From Synechococcales cyanobacterium bin59.metabat.ball.084 (lineage in GTDB: Bacteria; Cyanobacteriota; Cyanobacteriia; Cyanobacteriales; Chamaesiphonaceae), in the NCBI GenBank assembly GCA_013297675.1, contig JAAFHZ010000038.1, positions 1 to 34,248 of the forward strand: a stretch of DNA of 34,248 nt, written 5' to 3'. The notes beneath the pieces are model-generated. The model saw only the letters and a list, made by a program, of their open reading frames with translations, made no database searches and was not told where the DNA came from. The position numbers and the translations under genes were made by a program. Every line of letters begins with the position of its first letter. The stretch's first letter is position 1. This document shows, in pieces, positions 20,918 to 29,229 of this stretch.

Positions 20918-23122
20918 ATGGAAGAAATCGCACAATACGGCTCCATTTTAAAGCGTCGTTGGTTACCCGCAACCTTCGTATTCTTGCTGATTGCTGGGTT
21001 AGCTACCATTTATACGGTGAAGCAAACACCCATCTATCAGGCAAAAGGCCAGTTGCTATTCAAGAAGAACAGCAAAACGTCTAGTTTGCTAGACGGATTA
21101 GGCGTTAGCGCATTAGCAGACGTAGGTGGAACTAATAGCCCCGTAAATAACCAGCTAGAAATCATTCGCTCTTTACCAATTATTGAAGGGGCGATTACCG
21201 CTCTAGATTTGAAAGATAAAAAAGGTGAACGGCTCAAAGCAGAGCAGTTCTTGACCCAAATGAAAGTGGCTAATATTAAGAGCACTGATATCCTAGATTT
21301 TTCTTATCAAGACACCGATGCGACCAGAGCAGCTAGAGTATTACAAATGGTCTTTGATCTATACCAACAAAAAGATCTAGAAAATCAGCGCAAAGACTCC
21401 CAAGCTGCTCGGGTATTTGTGGAAAAGCAATTGCCCGATTTGGAAACCAAAGTACGGGAATCGGAAAGTAGAATTAGAGATTTTCGAGAGAAGCACCAAG
21501 TGGTCGATTTGACTTCTGAAGCTGCTCGATCGGTAGAAACCATCAACAACTTAAACCGAGAAATCACCACAGCATCGGCTCAGCTAGCTGCCGAGAAGTC
21601 TCGCATTGCCAAAATGCAGACGCTATTAGGTAATGATGTCTCTTCCGTAGTACAAAATACCTTGGTGAGCGAAACCCCCGGAATGAAGGACGCGATTGCC
21701 GCCCTTCAAGACGCTCGAAAAAAACTGGCTCTAGAGCGTACCCGCTTTAGCGATATCAATCCATCAGTGGTTGATCTGCAACAAAAAGTACAAGCTTTAG
21801 AAGTCGATCTGCGCGATCGATTTAACAAGGCTCTCAGCAACAGAAATCCCAACATTAAAACCGGTGAAGTTACTGACCTGCAAAAATCTGGCTTACAAGA
21901 AGGCATGGTTGCGGACTTCACCAAAGCAGAAACCCAACGAGTCGCCTTAGAACAGCAAATCAATGCTTTAGTTTACGTCTCTACGGCTTACCGCGATCGA
22001 GCAAACCGTTTGCCTCAGCTTGAACAAGCCCAACGGGAACTGAACCGCCAATTGGAAGTATCCTTAACCACTTACAAAACGCTGCGGGCTAAGCTCGAAG
22101 AGTTCCGGATTGCCGAAAACCAAACCACCGGTAATATCACTCTGGTGACACCACCTACGATCAACCCCGAGCCAATTTCCCCCAAAAATGTCCAGAACAT
22201 TGCCATTGGTAGTTTCTTAGGTCTATTTTTAGGAGCCGCCGCAGCGTTCGTGCTAGACAGCACCGATCGTCGGGTGAAGACTGCTCAAGAAGCTCAACAG
22301 CTCTTTCCTGACTACTCCGTTTTGGGGCGTATCCCTGACTTCCAGCAAAAAGAAATGGTGGTTACTAGCAAATTGATGTTTGGAAAATCTACCAGAACTG
22401 CCGGTAGATTGATGGCCAGAAACACCGGTAGTGACCAAGAAAACGAAGCCTTCCGCTCACTGCAAGCTAACCTGCGCTTTTTAAACGCCGATATGCCCAT
22501 TAAAGCGATCGTGGTTTCTAGCTCTTTGCCCCGCGAAGGTAAATCTACCGTAGCTGCCAACTTAGCGCTGGTGACAGCAGAACTAGGCCGCAAAGTATTG
22601 CTGGTAGACGGCGATATGCGCAAACCTTCTCAACACCGGATTTGGCGACAGAACCCTGACGTGGGCTTGAGTAATGTTTTGACCAATCAGAGCAAGCAAG
22701 AAGAAGCAATCATTGAAGTAGAACCTAACTTGTATCTACTCACGGCTGGCACTCCACCACCTAACCCGATTGCCCTGATTGATTCTTCTCAGATGGGGAT
22801 TTTGATTGGTGAATGGACGAAGAACTACGACCTGGTAATCATTGATGCGCCGCCATTAACAGTAGCGGCTGACGCTACCTTGCTCTCTAAAAAAGCCAGC
22901 GGTATCGTGTTTGTGATGCGCCCTAATGTGGTAGACAAAGACTCGGCTATGCAATCGCGAGAAATCTTAGAACAGTCTGAGCAGAACGTCTTGGGAATGG
23001 TTCTCAATGGTATTCCGATGGAATCCAAAAAATACAACGACTACTACTACCAAGGTACCTCTAAGACTACTGTAGAAGATAGCGATCTGACCACTGGCAT
23101 CAAGATTAAGCAAGATGTCTAG
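20918..23122 (+). CDS. Polysaccharide co-polymerase/tyrosine autokinase (Wzc-like)
   Basis: This is a protein of 734 residues. A Wzz-type domain with a first membrane segment (about residues 18-35), a long coiled-coil periplasmic part with Gln/Leu repeats, and a second membrane segment (IAIGSFLGLFLGAAAAFV, about 427-444) precede a C-terminal BY-kinase. Its Walker A is SSLPREGKST (about 534-543), the A' motif is VLLVDGDMR (about 561-569) and Walker B is LVIIDAPP (about 638-645). A tyrosine cluster (KKYNDYYYQG) near the C-terminus is the expected autophosphorylation site. Such proteins control chain length and export of exopolysaccharide. No glycosyltransferase or Wza/Wzx gene lies near, so the biosynthetic partners are elsewhere. 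Confidence 0.92.
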   Translation: MEEIAQYGSILKRRWLPATFVFLLIAGLATIYTVKQTPIYQAKGQLLFKKNSKTSSLLDGLGVSALADVGGTNSPVNNQLEIIRSLPIIEGAITALDLKDKKGERLKAEQFLTQMKVANIKSTDILDFSYQDTDATRAARVLQMVFDLYQQKDLENQRKDSQAARVFVEKQLPDLETKVRESESRIRDFREKHQVVDLTSEAARSVETINNLNREITTASAQLAAEKSRIAKMQTLLGNDVSSVVQNTLVSETPGMKDAIAALQDARKKLALERTRFSDINPSVVDLQQKVQALEVDLRDRFNKALSNRNPNIKTGEVTDLQKSGLQEGMVADFTKAETQRVALEQQINALVYVSTAYRDRANRLPQLEQAQRELNRQLEVSLTTYKTLRAKLEEFRIAENQTTGNITLVTPPTINPEPISPKNVQNIAIGSFLGLFLGAAAAFVLDSTDRRVKTAQEAQQLFPDYSVLGRIPDFQQKEMVVTSKLMFGKSTRTAGRLMARNTGSDQENEAFRSLQANLRFLNADMPIKAIVVSSSLPREGKSTVAANLALVTAELGRKVLLVDGDMRKPSQHRIWRQNPDVGLSNVLTNQSKQEEAIIEVEPNLYLLTAGTPPPNPIALIDSSQMGILIGEWTKNYDLVIIDAPPLTVAADATLLSKKASGIVFVMRPNVVDKDSAMQSREILEQSEQNVLGMVLNGIPMESKKYNDYYYQGTSKTTVEDSDLTTGIKIKQDV

Positions 23123-23180
23123 CAATATCTGGCGAGCTTCACTCACTTCCGCAGATCTCTCACTATTCCATAATCAATAA

Positions 23181-23217
23181 AAGAGAAGGAGAGTAGATTT
23201 TCTACTCTCCTTCTCTT
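23181..23217. terminator. Strong symmetrical hairpin between kinase gene and tRNA-Leu
   Basis: The arms 23181-23197 and 23201-23217 are perfectly complementary (17 bp, AAGAGAAGGAGAGTAGA on the left) around a 3-nt TTT loop. Coming between the kinase gene on the plus strand and tRNA-Leu on the minus strand, it probably ends both transcripts. No long T run follows on either side. Confidence 0.7.
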
Positions 23218-23224
23218 GAACTGA

Positions 23225-23308
23225 TGCGGTACCCGAGACTCGAACTCGGAAGTCCTTGCGAACACTAGAACCTGAATCTAGCGCGTCTACCAATTCCGCC
23301 AGTACCGC
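23225..23308 (-). tRNA. tRNA-Leu (anticodon CAG)
   Basis: This is an 84-nt tRNA with a long variable arm. The acceptor stem GCGGTAC/GTACCGC is perfect over 7 bp with discriminator A. The D arm is GCG-GAATTGGTAGA-CGC, the anticodon stem is CTAGA/TCTAG with loop TTCAGGT, giving the anticodon CAG, and the T arm contains GTTCGAGTC. The 3' CCA is not encoded. The variable arm (GTTCGCAAGGAC) is of the class II type expected of Leu. Confidence 0.95.
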
Positions 23309-23367
23309 AGATGTATTTCCTGTCATCAGGATTTCCATCATAGGGTCTAGCCCTGATCCTGTCAAGA

Positions 23368-24786
23368 TCAGGAAACCTGCTGGGGCTTAGCATCAGGAAT
23401 CAAGCGCTGAATGCCCTGCTGCACAAATTCTTGCAGCACAGTTAAACGTTGATTAGCCTGAAAAACCTGCTGCAACAAAGTGCCAAATCGCTCTGGATTC
23501 CAAACTGGGTTGGGCTGAGTGGCCACAATATCTAGATCGGCAAAGTATTCCATCAAAGTCAGACCCACAATTCTAGTCAGGTAAGCCGCGCTCATCCCCT
23601 GTACCAAGCCACCCGCTACATATGTTACCGCGTTGGTCTTAAGAATGCTACCGATCGCCTGGGTGGAAACTTCTACTAATCCGAGCTTTAACAACAAGCC
23701 GCCCATGGCACTAGCCGCAGATTGACCCAGTTCGATCGAGAAAGGCCGTTGATAAATAGCACTCAAATCTACAATAGTTTGGGCATTTACGGCGGCAGTA
23801 GCCAATAAATCTAAGGCCGGTAGGGGATTGGCAAAAGCAGCCGCTCCGGCGATCCACTGGCGCTGTTCAATAATCGGTAGGGCACGAGCGCGGCGCAGTT
23901 CATTTAACTGGGCTTTGCCAGTATCTTTCAGGCGATCGACTTCCCAATAGGTAGTGTTCAAAACCAACTGAGCGCCAGATTCGGCTAGCACCGTCCGCAG
24001 GGAGTTAGTCAGAGGAGTAATTTCGATGCTGGGTTGCTCGATCGATTCCTGGACATCTCCGCTGGCCGAAATCGCCCGCACTTTAATTGGAGCAGGCTTA
24101 GCGGCGATCGCCACCACTTGATTGGTGCAGCCAGCGACAGTTCTTTGAATATTTTGATACACCGTATCTCGATCGACTGGAGACAACTGATCTTGTTTAT
24201 TTAGCGCCACTACCACCCGCTGCTGAAGCTTACTCAAATAAGCAAACTCGGTGGCAGTCAAATCGCCATTGGTGACAAATACCACCAGGTCAGCCTGTTG
24301 CAGGGCTTGGCTAATTTGTGAGTCCGCGCCGTCAACTTCAAACAGCGCCGGAGTTTCGGTCAATTCTAAAGGCTGTGCCGAGATAAAATCTGTAGCAGGC
24401 AAAGCCGCAATTACGCTAGTTTTACCAACTCGGGCAGCACCAGTTACGGCTAACCGATAATGTTGCCGATCGGCTTGTTGCAAAGCCTGTATCAATGATT
24501 GGCGTAAAGATTCGGAGTTACCACCTTCGATGGTCAACTGATCGGCAATGAGTTTTACTTGATCACTGAGGCGGGTAAGAGTCGAGGCATCAATCTTGAC
24601 TGGCTGGGCAACTGCGGCACCGCGATTTTTACTCCACAGCCAGTAGCCGCCCCCGATCGCCATGGTGCCCAACATCAAAACATTGCCGTTGCTAGCCACG
24701 GCATGACTCAGCAGATCCAGACCAAGAAACCCGGCAGTAACTGCCAAACCACCCACTAAGATTGGCTTTTGAATTTGTAGACTCAT
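23368..24786 (-). CDS. DUF697 GTPase-like membrane protein
   Basis: This is a protein of 472 residues from ATG 24786 (MSLQIQKPILVGG); an earlier start 4 codons upstream exists. An N-terminal hydrophobic region (about residues 10-55) is followed by a GTPase core with P-loop GAARVGKTSVI and the NKQD motif (ALNKQDQLSP). The C-terminal part is hydrophobic, with the DUF697 pattern (PALDLLATAAVNAQTIVDLS). Homologs of this type occur in cyanobacteria and chloroplasts and are linked to envelope or thylakoid membrane proteins of unknown role. It shares its orientation with the TerB-like gene upstream, about 115 bp away. Confidence 0.82.
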   Translation of the reverse strand: MSLQIQKPILVGGLAVTAGFLGLDLLSHAVASNGNVLMLGTMAIGGGYWLWSKNRGAAVAQPVKIDASTLTRLSDQVKLIADQLTIEGGNSESLRQSLIQALQQADRQHYRLAVTGAARVGKTSVIAALPATDFISAQPLELTETPALFEVDGADSQISQALQQADLVVFVTNGDLTATEFAYLSKLQQRVVVALNKQDQLSPVDRDTVYQNIQRTVAGCTNQVVAIAAKPAPIKVRAISASGDVQESIEQPSIEITPLTNSLRTVLAESGAQLVLNTTYWEVDRLKDTGKAQLNELRRARALPIIEQRQWIAGAAAFANPLPALDLLATAAVNAQTIVDLSAIYQRPFSIELGQSAASAMGGLLLKLGLVEVSTQAIGSILKTNAVTYVAGGLVQGMSAAYLTRIVGLTLMEYFADLDIVATQPNPVWNPERFGTLLQQVFQANQRLTVLQEFVQQGIQRLIPDAKPQQVS

Positions 24787-24901
24787 CACCTTAAGCACTC
24801 CGTAGATTGCACTGAATTTTCCAGACTTTCAGATTTTAGAATACTGTCGGGAGATCACAGTGATCGGATCTCCGCTGCTCAATATTTCTATACGCTTTTG
24901 G

Positions 24902-25417
24902 TTAGTTAATCGGCTCACCAGCTTCTGTGCTAGGCGGTTCTTGCAAAGTGGTCAACACATCGGCAGTAATGGTGGCAGCTTCTTCCGCATCTACATCTAA
25001 AGCTACTTGTAGCTCCTGTAAAAAAGCCTTGCGCATGGGTGGTACAGTCAGCGGACTGCCATCTTTAAGCGCTCCACCCATGGCCACCGAGGCGGCAATG
25101 GCGATCGCGTAGGCCGTAGGCACCAGATCATCGGAGATCACCTCTATATCATCGGCAGCATTAAACAACGCGCCCAGACCTTCTTTATCGGCAATTTCAG
25201 CCAATTTATCGATCGAAGCCAGCAAGTCTTCTTCAGAAGATTCATCGAATAGCTCAAAGGTAGATAAAATATCTAGCAGTCGATCTACAGGAATTTCGGC
25301 ATCTGGTCGATCGGCCAACATGGTAATTAAGGCGATCGATGCAATTCCTTCGGTGGGAGTGAGCTTCACATCGGTAAACTCGTCAGAATTATTGAGGATG
25401 GCCTCGTACTTAGTCAT
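24902..25417 (-). CDS. TerB-family protein
   Basis: This is a protein of 171 residues with two similar helical halves containing acidic residues (LTPTEGIASIALITMLADRP and DDLVPTAYAIAIAASVAMGG). The all-helical TerB/DjlA-like fold and conserved Asp/Glu positions are the usual features of cyanobacterial tellurite-resistance TerB proteins. TerB-like folds bind divalent metals and act in membrane-linked stress complexes, but the cyanobacterial members are not well characterised and tellurite resistance is not implied. It is probably transcribed with the DUF697 gene. Confidence 0.72.
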   Translation of the reverse strand: MTKYEAILNNSDEFTDVKLTPTEGIASIALITMLADRPDAEIPVDRLLDILSTFELFDESSEEDLLASIDKLAEIADKEGLGALFNAADDIEVISDDLVPTAYAIAIAASVAMGGALKDGSPLTVPPMRKAFLQELQVALDVDAEEAATITADVLTTLQEPPSTEAGEPIN

Positions 25418-25710
25418 GTTGCACTCCGTGTATAGATATGGCGATCGATTTTTAATGATGCTGTAGACACCGCATCATACTTCATGTAATCCCATGTAAG
25501 ATATAGCAAAACGCTTGGCGCTGAGCAGCAAAATTAATCATTGATTAAGATTTGGGCACTGAACTAATCGGCCTCCGAACCTACATCATCAATATTGATA
25601 TTGGCCAAAATTAACGAATTGTCAGATCCCCATGCAAGTATGGCAGAATATTGTAGCCGTATTGCCGATTACCTGTCCGCCTTCTGGGAATTTAGTTAAC
25701 CTGAGCACCA

Positions 25711-26589
25711 ATGACAATTAGAACCAACTTGGAATTCTTTGGTCGAGTCCTACAAAGACCGCAACTTTCCAGCCGCTTAATGGCCGCCGGATTAGCCGTG
25801 ACACTGCTGTTTATTGCGATCGCTTTTCTTTCTCCCTTGTTGGTGGCTTTAGGTCTACTGGCAGATCCTCAAGATTCGATTACCTTTGCGATTCATGAGC
25901 CGCCATCTTTTAGCCATTGGTTTGGCACCAGCCGCGAGGGTTATGATGTTTTTTCGCGCACTCTGGCCGCCACTCTAGCCGCTTTTCAGGTGGTAATTGC
26001 CGCCACCGTGATTAGTCTTTTGGTCGGCGTGTCTTTGGGCATGGTCAGTGGCTACTTGGGCGGCAACGTCGATCGAGCTTTGCTGTTTTTTATGGATACC
26101 ATTTATACTTTGCCGGGACTGCTGCTGTCGATCGTCCTGTCTTTTATTGTGGGGCGCGGCATTATTAATGCGGCGATCGCCATCAGTATTTCCTATATTC
26201 CCCAATACTTTCGGGTAGTGAGAAACCAGACAGCCAGCTTAAAGAATCAGATGTTTGTAGAAGCCGCACAAGCTCTCGGCGCTTCCACTCCTAGAATTTT
26301 AATAAAATACTTACTAGCTAACGCTATCCAGAGTGTGCCAGTATTATTTACCCTGAATGCTGCCGATGCGATTTTGGTTTTGGGAGGCTTAGGATTTTTA
26401 GGATTGGGCTTGCCCGAAGAGATCCCAGAATGGGGTCATGACTTGCGCGAAGCACTCCCTGCTCTTTCTACCGGAATTTGGTGGACGACTTTTTTTCCGG
26501 GATTGGCGCTCACCGCAATGGTTACAGGACTTTCTCTGTTAGGAGAAGGGCTGAGTGAACTAATTAATCCAAAAGAAAGGGAAAGCTAA
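25711..26589 (+). CDS. ABC transporter permease of DppC/OppC type
   Basis: This is a protein of 292 residues with about six membrane segments. The N-terminal hydrophobic segment is followed by a periplasmic loop with HWFGTSREGYDVFSRTL, the conserved DppC/OppC-type motif for permeases of the peptide/nickel family. The cytoplasmic EAA-like loop is EAAQALGASTPRILIKYLLA (about residues 188-207). The rest of such a transporter (partner permease, ATPases and binding protein) is not adjacent, so it either works with remote subunits or has a dedicated role. A terminator hairpin follows at 26616. Confidence 0.88.
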   Translation: MTIRTNLEFFGRVLQRPQLSSRLMAAGLAVTLLFIAIAFLSPLLVALGLLADPQDSITFAIHEPPSFSHWFGTSREGYDVFSRTLAATLAAFQVVIAATVISLLVGVSLGMVSGYLGGNVDRALLFFMDTIYTLPGLLLSIVLSFIVGRGIINAAIAISISYIPQYFRVVRNQTASLKNQMFVEAAQALGASTPRILIKYLLANAIQSVPVLFTLNAADAILVLGGLGFLGLGLPEEIPEWGHDLREALPALSTGIWWTTFFPGLALTAMVTGLSLLGEGLSELINPKERES

Positions 26590-26615
26590 AAGAAGAAGTC
26601 ACAGTTCTTAGTTAG

Positions 26616-26645
26616 ATCCTCCTTGTTCTCAAGGGGGATTTTTAT
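26616..26645 (+). terminator. Rho-independent terminator after ABC permease
   Basis: ATCCTCCTTG (26616-26625) pairs with CAAGGGGGAT (26630-26639) with one G-T pair around a TTCT loop and is followed by TTTTTATTTT. Stem plus T-rich tail make a good intrinsic terminator. Confidence 0.8.
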
Positions 26646-26781
26646 TTTGTCCAGTATAAATACTTGTGAAATATAATTAAAATGTTTAAACCGCATGAAT
26701 CAAAACTGTTCCTATACTGATAGACAAGATCGGGAGGGTGCTGCTAGAATGCCGGTGGTGAAGAGTCTATCTTAAAGTCCT

Positions 26782-27486
26782 ATGAACTCGACTGACGAGC
26801 ATGAAGTTGTATCGCTCATCGTCCGCTATGGTTTTGACCTAGGAGGTCAACAGGCCGCTGCTTTGGTTCGTTTATGGGGCAGCAAGTATGATCGAGATTG
26901 GCTGTTGCCAGCGACGATCGAATCACTGCATCGGGGAAGATATAAGGTTGCCTCGATCGAACAGGTATTACAGTCTTGGCAACGCCAGGACAAGATGACC
27001 ACTCGCTTCACCGCCGAGTTTGCCGAAATGATTTTGGGGCGAGGCCATCAGCCCGACTCATCAGACCCCCAAGAAGAACTAGATGAATCGTTGCTGGACG
27101 AGGAAATCTACCAATTTTCTGACCAAGATTTAGCCGAGGCTCACCAGTTTGCTGATGAAATTGGTCTCAGTGAACCGGCTCTAGACGAGGATAATATGAA
27201 CTGGGGAAAGGTTCATAGCCAAATGGCTTCTGATCAAGTGCCGTTTAGAAGTGGTGTGGTTTCAGATTTAACTGCTTCTAGCTATCCGCCCAGCAAGCTA
27301 CGTAAACCTGGTGAAGAAGAAGTTGTGCCGCCCCACTTACCCCAAACTACCCCAGAGTTTGAACCACCACCGGAAGTTTCACAGTTTTATTATCGATTGC
27401 TGAGAATGGCCAACACCTCACCTGCCGTTAATGCCCAGATTAGTCTGGCGGTGTTAACGGAGCCTCAATATCAGGTTGGAGGTTAG
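26782..27486 (+). CDS. Conserved cyanobacterial hypothetical protein
   Basis: This is a protein of 234 residues. The N-terminal 85 residues are helical with a repeated Trp/Arg pattern (VVSLIVRYGFDLGGQQAAAL ... RWLLPATIE-like text ... QVLQSWQRQDKM) that resembles a winged or helical domain seen in cyanobacterial proteins of unknown role. The middle is acidic and Asp/Glu-rich, and the C-terminal 50 residues have a Pro-rich linker followed by a short helical end. No membrane or signal segment is present. The function is unknown. The gene stands alone, convergent with the CpcS-like gene 24 bp downstream. Confidence 0.6.
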   Translation: MNSTDEHEVVSLIVRYGFDLGGQQAAALVRLWGSKYDRDWLLPATIESLHRGRYKVASIEQVLQSWQRQDKMTTRFTAEFAEMILGRGHQPDSSDPQEELDESLLDEEIYQFSDQDLAEAHQFADEIGLSEPALDEDNMNWGKVHSQMASDQVPFRSGVVSDLTASSYPPSKLRKPGEEEVVPPHLPQTTPEFEPPPEVSQFYYRLLRMANTSPAVNAQISLAVLTEPQYQVGG

Positions 27487-27510
27487 TTATTCGTGATAAT
27501 GAGCAGCAAC

Positions 27511-27996
27511 CTACTCTGAACGCATCCGAATTTCCGAACAAAATGAGGCCAACTGAATACCATTGCTGGTTTCTTGCACAATACTGCGCAGGCGTAAGTT
27601 GGGGCTAGCAAACCAGATTCTTTCAGTGCTGGTAAATTGGTCGTTGCCCACCGAAAAAGTTAAAGCTTCATCACTGCCGATCGCCACTTGACCCAGAGAA
27701 TTTTTCTGGCCATTCAGTACCCAAGCCAACTCACCAACAGATGTGGGAGCCAACAAAGTAGTCGTAGCAGCCATATTGGTGTTTTTAGGTGAACTCCAGT
27801 CTGCTACTGGTTTACTCACCACCTGGATGCCACCCCAATCAGCTTGGGGACAAAATTCTTTTACTGCATCAACAGTGAGTAGCTCAATGACGATCTCTGA
27901 CTTGCTGTGGTCAGATTTTTGGCTGGCTAGTTGGTGGGTAGTGCGCTGGGAAAACCATTTACCAACACTGAGGGCAAAAAACTCTTGGATCGTCAT
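27511..27996 (-). CDS. CpcS/CpeS-family phycobiliprotein lyase
   Basis: This is a protein of 161 residues starting at ATG 27996 (an earlier GTG adds one residue). The opening MTIQEFFALSVGKWFSQRTT and the C-terminal RIWFASPNLRLRSIV followed by ASFCSEIRM match the CpcS/CpeS/CpcU lyases, which attach phycocyanobilin or related bilins to Cys82-type sites of phycobiliproteins. They have a lipocalin-like fold. At 161 residues it is shorter than many family members. Which phycobiliprotein it serves cannot be told from the sequence. Its presence supports a cyanobacterial host. Confidence 0.85.
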   Translation of the reverse strand: MTIQEFFALSVGKWFSQRTTHQLASQKSDHSKSEIVIELLTVDAVKEFCPQADWGGIQVVSKPVADWSSPKNTNMAATTTLLAPTSVGELAWVLNGQKNSLGQVAIGSDEALTFSVGNDQFTSTERIWFASPNLRLRSIVQETSNGIQLASFCSEIRMRSE

Positions 27997-28045
27997 CACT
28001 GAAAATTATAGACTGTCTATACTATAGCGAAATTTGGTCACTGGA

Positions 28046-28144
28046 TCAGCTAGTTAAACTAATGCTTTTGCTAAAGTGGGCATACAATGCCGGCAGAATC
28101 AACAAAGTCAACGCGGTGGAAGCTAAAAAGATCCAAGAATTCAT
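28046..28144 (-). pseudogene. C-terminal stub of a CusA/CzcA-type RND efflux transporter
   Basis: Just downstream of the His-rich lipoprotein gene a short frame reads NSWIFLASTALTLLILPALY and then AHFSKS, ending at TGA (28046-28048). The string STALTLLILPALY is the characteristic last membrane helix of heavy-metal RND pumps (HAE/HME type). Only about 32 codons remain, so the rest of the gene has been lost. Its neighbours, a metal-type two-component system and a His-rich lipoprotein, make a former metal efflux locus likely. Confidence 0.55.
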
Positions 28145-28183
28145 TAGAGAGCACCCAATTAATTGATGTGGATTAATGATTTA

Positions 28184-29083
28184 CTAGGAGACATTTACCC
28201 AAAAGTCCGCAGTCACAATTTTGCCATTGCGGTTGAACTGCCCCCACATCTTGTATTTGCCAGCTTTGGGAAAAGTGGTCATAAAGTGAACTTCTCCACC
28301 GCTGCTATGTTCGGCAGCATGAGCATGGATGTAATCAGCGCGAGTGAGAGGAGTTGAATTTTTCATGATTACCAAATGTCCCCGTTCGCCCAAGTAGGGC
28401 TGCAAATCTGTGACCGGCTGGCCGTTAGCTTGCTGCATTTTAAATACCAGCATGGTTTCCTTACCAGCTTTGAGATCATCGGCAGTCAACTGTACTTTGG
28501 TGTCGCCGATCGCCTTTGGTGCAAGCGAAGCTATCAATTTGGCTTTGGTGAAATCCAATTTAGGTACAGATACTGGCTCACCAGCTACCTTGGCCTGCAT
28601 CAGTGATACCTGTTCCGCTTGACCGGCTGGTTTGTAATCGCTAAATAGGGTGTAATTGCCACTCTGTGGGAAATTGGCTCGGACTTCAAACCGGCCTTGT
28701 TGTTTGTAGACAGGATGAATGTGACTAAAGGTTTGCAGATCATCACTAACTACAATTAGGTGCATTAGCTTGGTTTGAAAGGTTTCAAATTTATCGATCA
28801 CCTGACCACTTTTAGCTTTAACATCAATAACCAACTTGGTTTCAGCGCCAGCTTGAATATTGCCAGCAGTTAATTTTGCCGTAGTAGTTTCGGCTCCAGG
28901 ATTTGCTGGCATTGCTATGCCTCCATGACTGCTGCCATGTCCTCCGTGATCATCATCCTCAGCTAGTTTAATATCAACAGATTTGGTTTGACCGACATTG
29001 CTATTTGTTTTATTGGCGAAACAAGCCGTGGTGGCTAAGAGCAATCCACCGCCAAGAATGATCGAAGTGATTAACTTTTGCAT
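28184..29083 (-). CDS. His-rich lipoprotein, probable periplasmic metal-binding
   Basis: This is a protein of 299 residues from ATG 29083 (MQKLITSIIL); a longer frame upstream lacks a signal sequence at its start. A signal segment ends in LATTACFAN, a near-lipobox that would give a lipidated Cys. A His/Asp/Gly-rich stretch (DDDHGGHGSSHGG) then probably binds metal. Two similar beta-rich halves follow, each with a pattern such as LMHLIVVSDDLQTFSHIHP ... FPQSGNYTLFSDY, and in the second HLVIMKN ... IHAHAAEHS ... FPKAGKYKMWGQF, seen in proteins encoded near CusA/CzcA pumps. The shared 36-bp element at 29116-29151 lies 33-68 bp before the start, which suggests control by the neighbouring RppA-like regulator. 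Confidence 0.65.
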   Translation of the reverse strand: MQKLITSIILGGGLLLATTACFANKTNSNVGQTKSVDIKLAEDDDHGGHGSSHGGIAMPANPGAETTTAKLTAGNIQAGAETKLVIDVKAKSGQVIDKFETFQTKLMHLIVVSDDLQTFSHIHPVYKQQGRFEVRANFPQSGNYTLFSDYKPAGQAEQVSLMQAKVAGEPVSVPKLDFTKAKLIASLAPKAIGDTKVQLTADDLKAGKETMLVFKMQQANGQPVTDLQPYLGERGHLVIMKNSTPLTRADYIHAHAAEHSSGGEVHFMTTFPKAGKYKMWGQFNRNGKIVTADFWVNVS

Positions 29084-29115
29084 AGTCGTTTCAGGAATTA
29101 CAAACTGTCCTATTT

Positions 29116-29151
29116 CTATTATTTCACTCAATAGTGAATTGAAGATGAAAA
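29116..29151 (-). promoter_or_regulatory. Conserved 36-bp element, copy 1 (upstream of His-rich lipoprotein gene)
   Basis: Read on the minus strand the element starts TTTTCATCTTCAATTCACT, continues with ATTGAGTGAAATAATAG and contains repeated TTCA units. It is identical at 30 of 36 positions to the copy at 31678-31713 and in the same orientation relative to the minus-strand genes it precedes. OmpR/PhoB-type regulators bind such direct repeats, so this is a likely binding site for the RppA-like regulator. Confidence 0.6.
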
Positions 29152-29229
29152 TCACAGAAAGCTAATTTTGACGATCGGTTAATGTTGGTGTAGTCCTTAC
29201 GTCAAAGCCATTCTTATTTCCCGACAAAC

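Noticed and set aside
29167-29206. TTTGACG ... CGTCAAA inverted repeat after the exporter gene
   Set aside because: A 7-bp stem with a 26-nt loop and no T tract is too weak to call a terminator or an operator.
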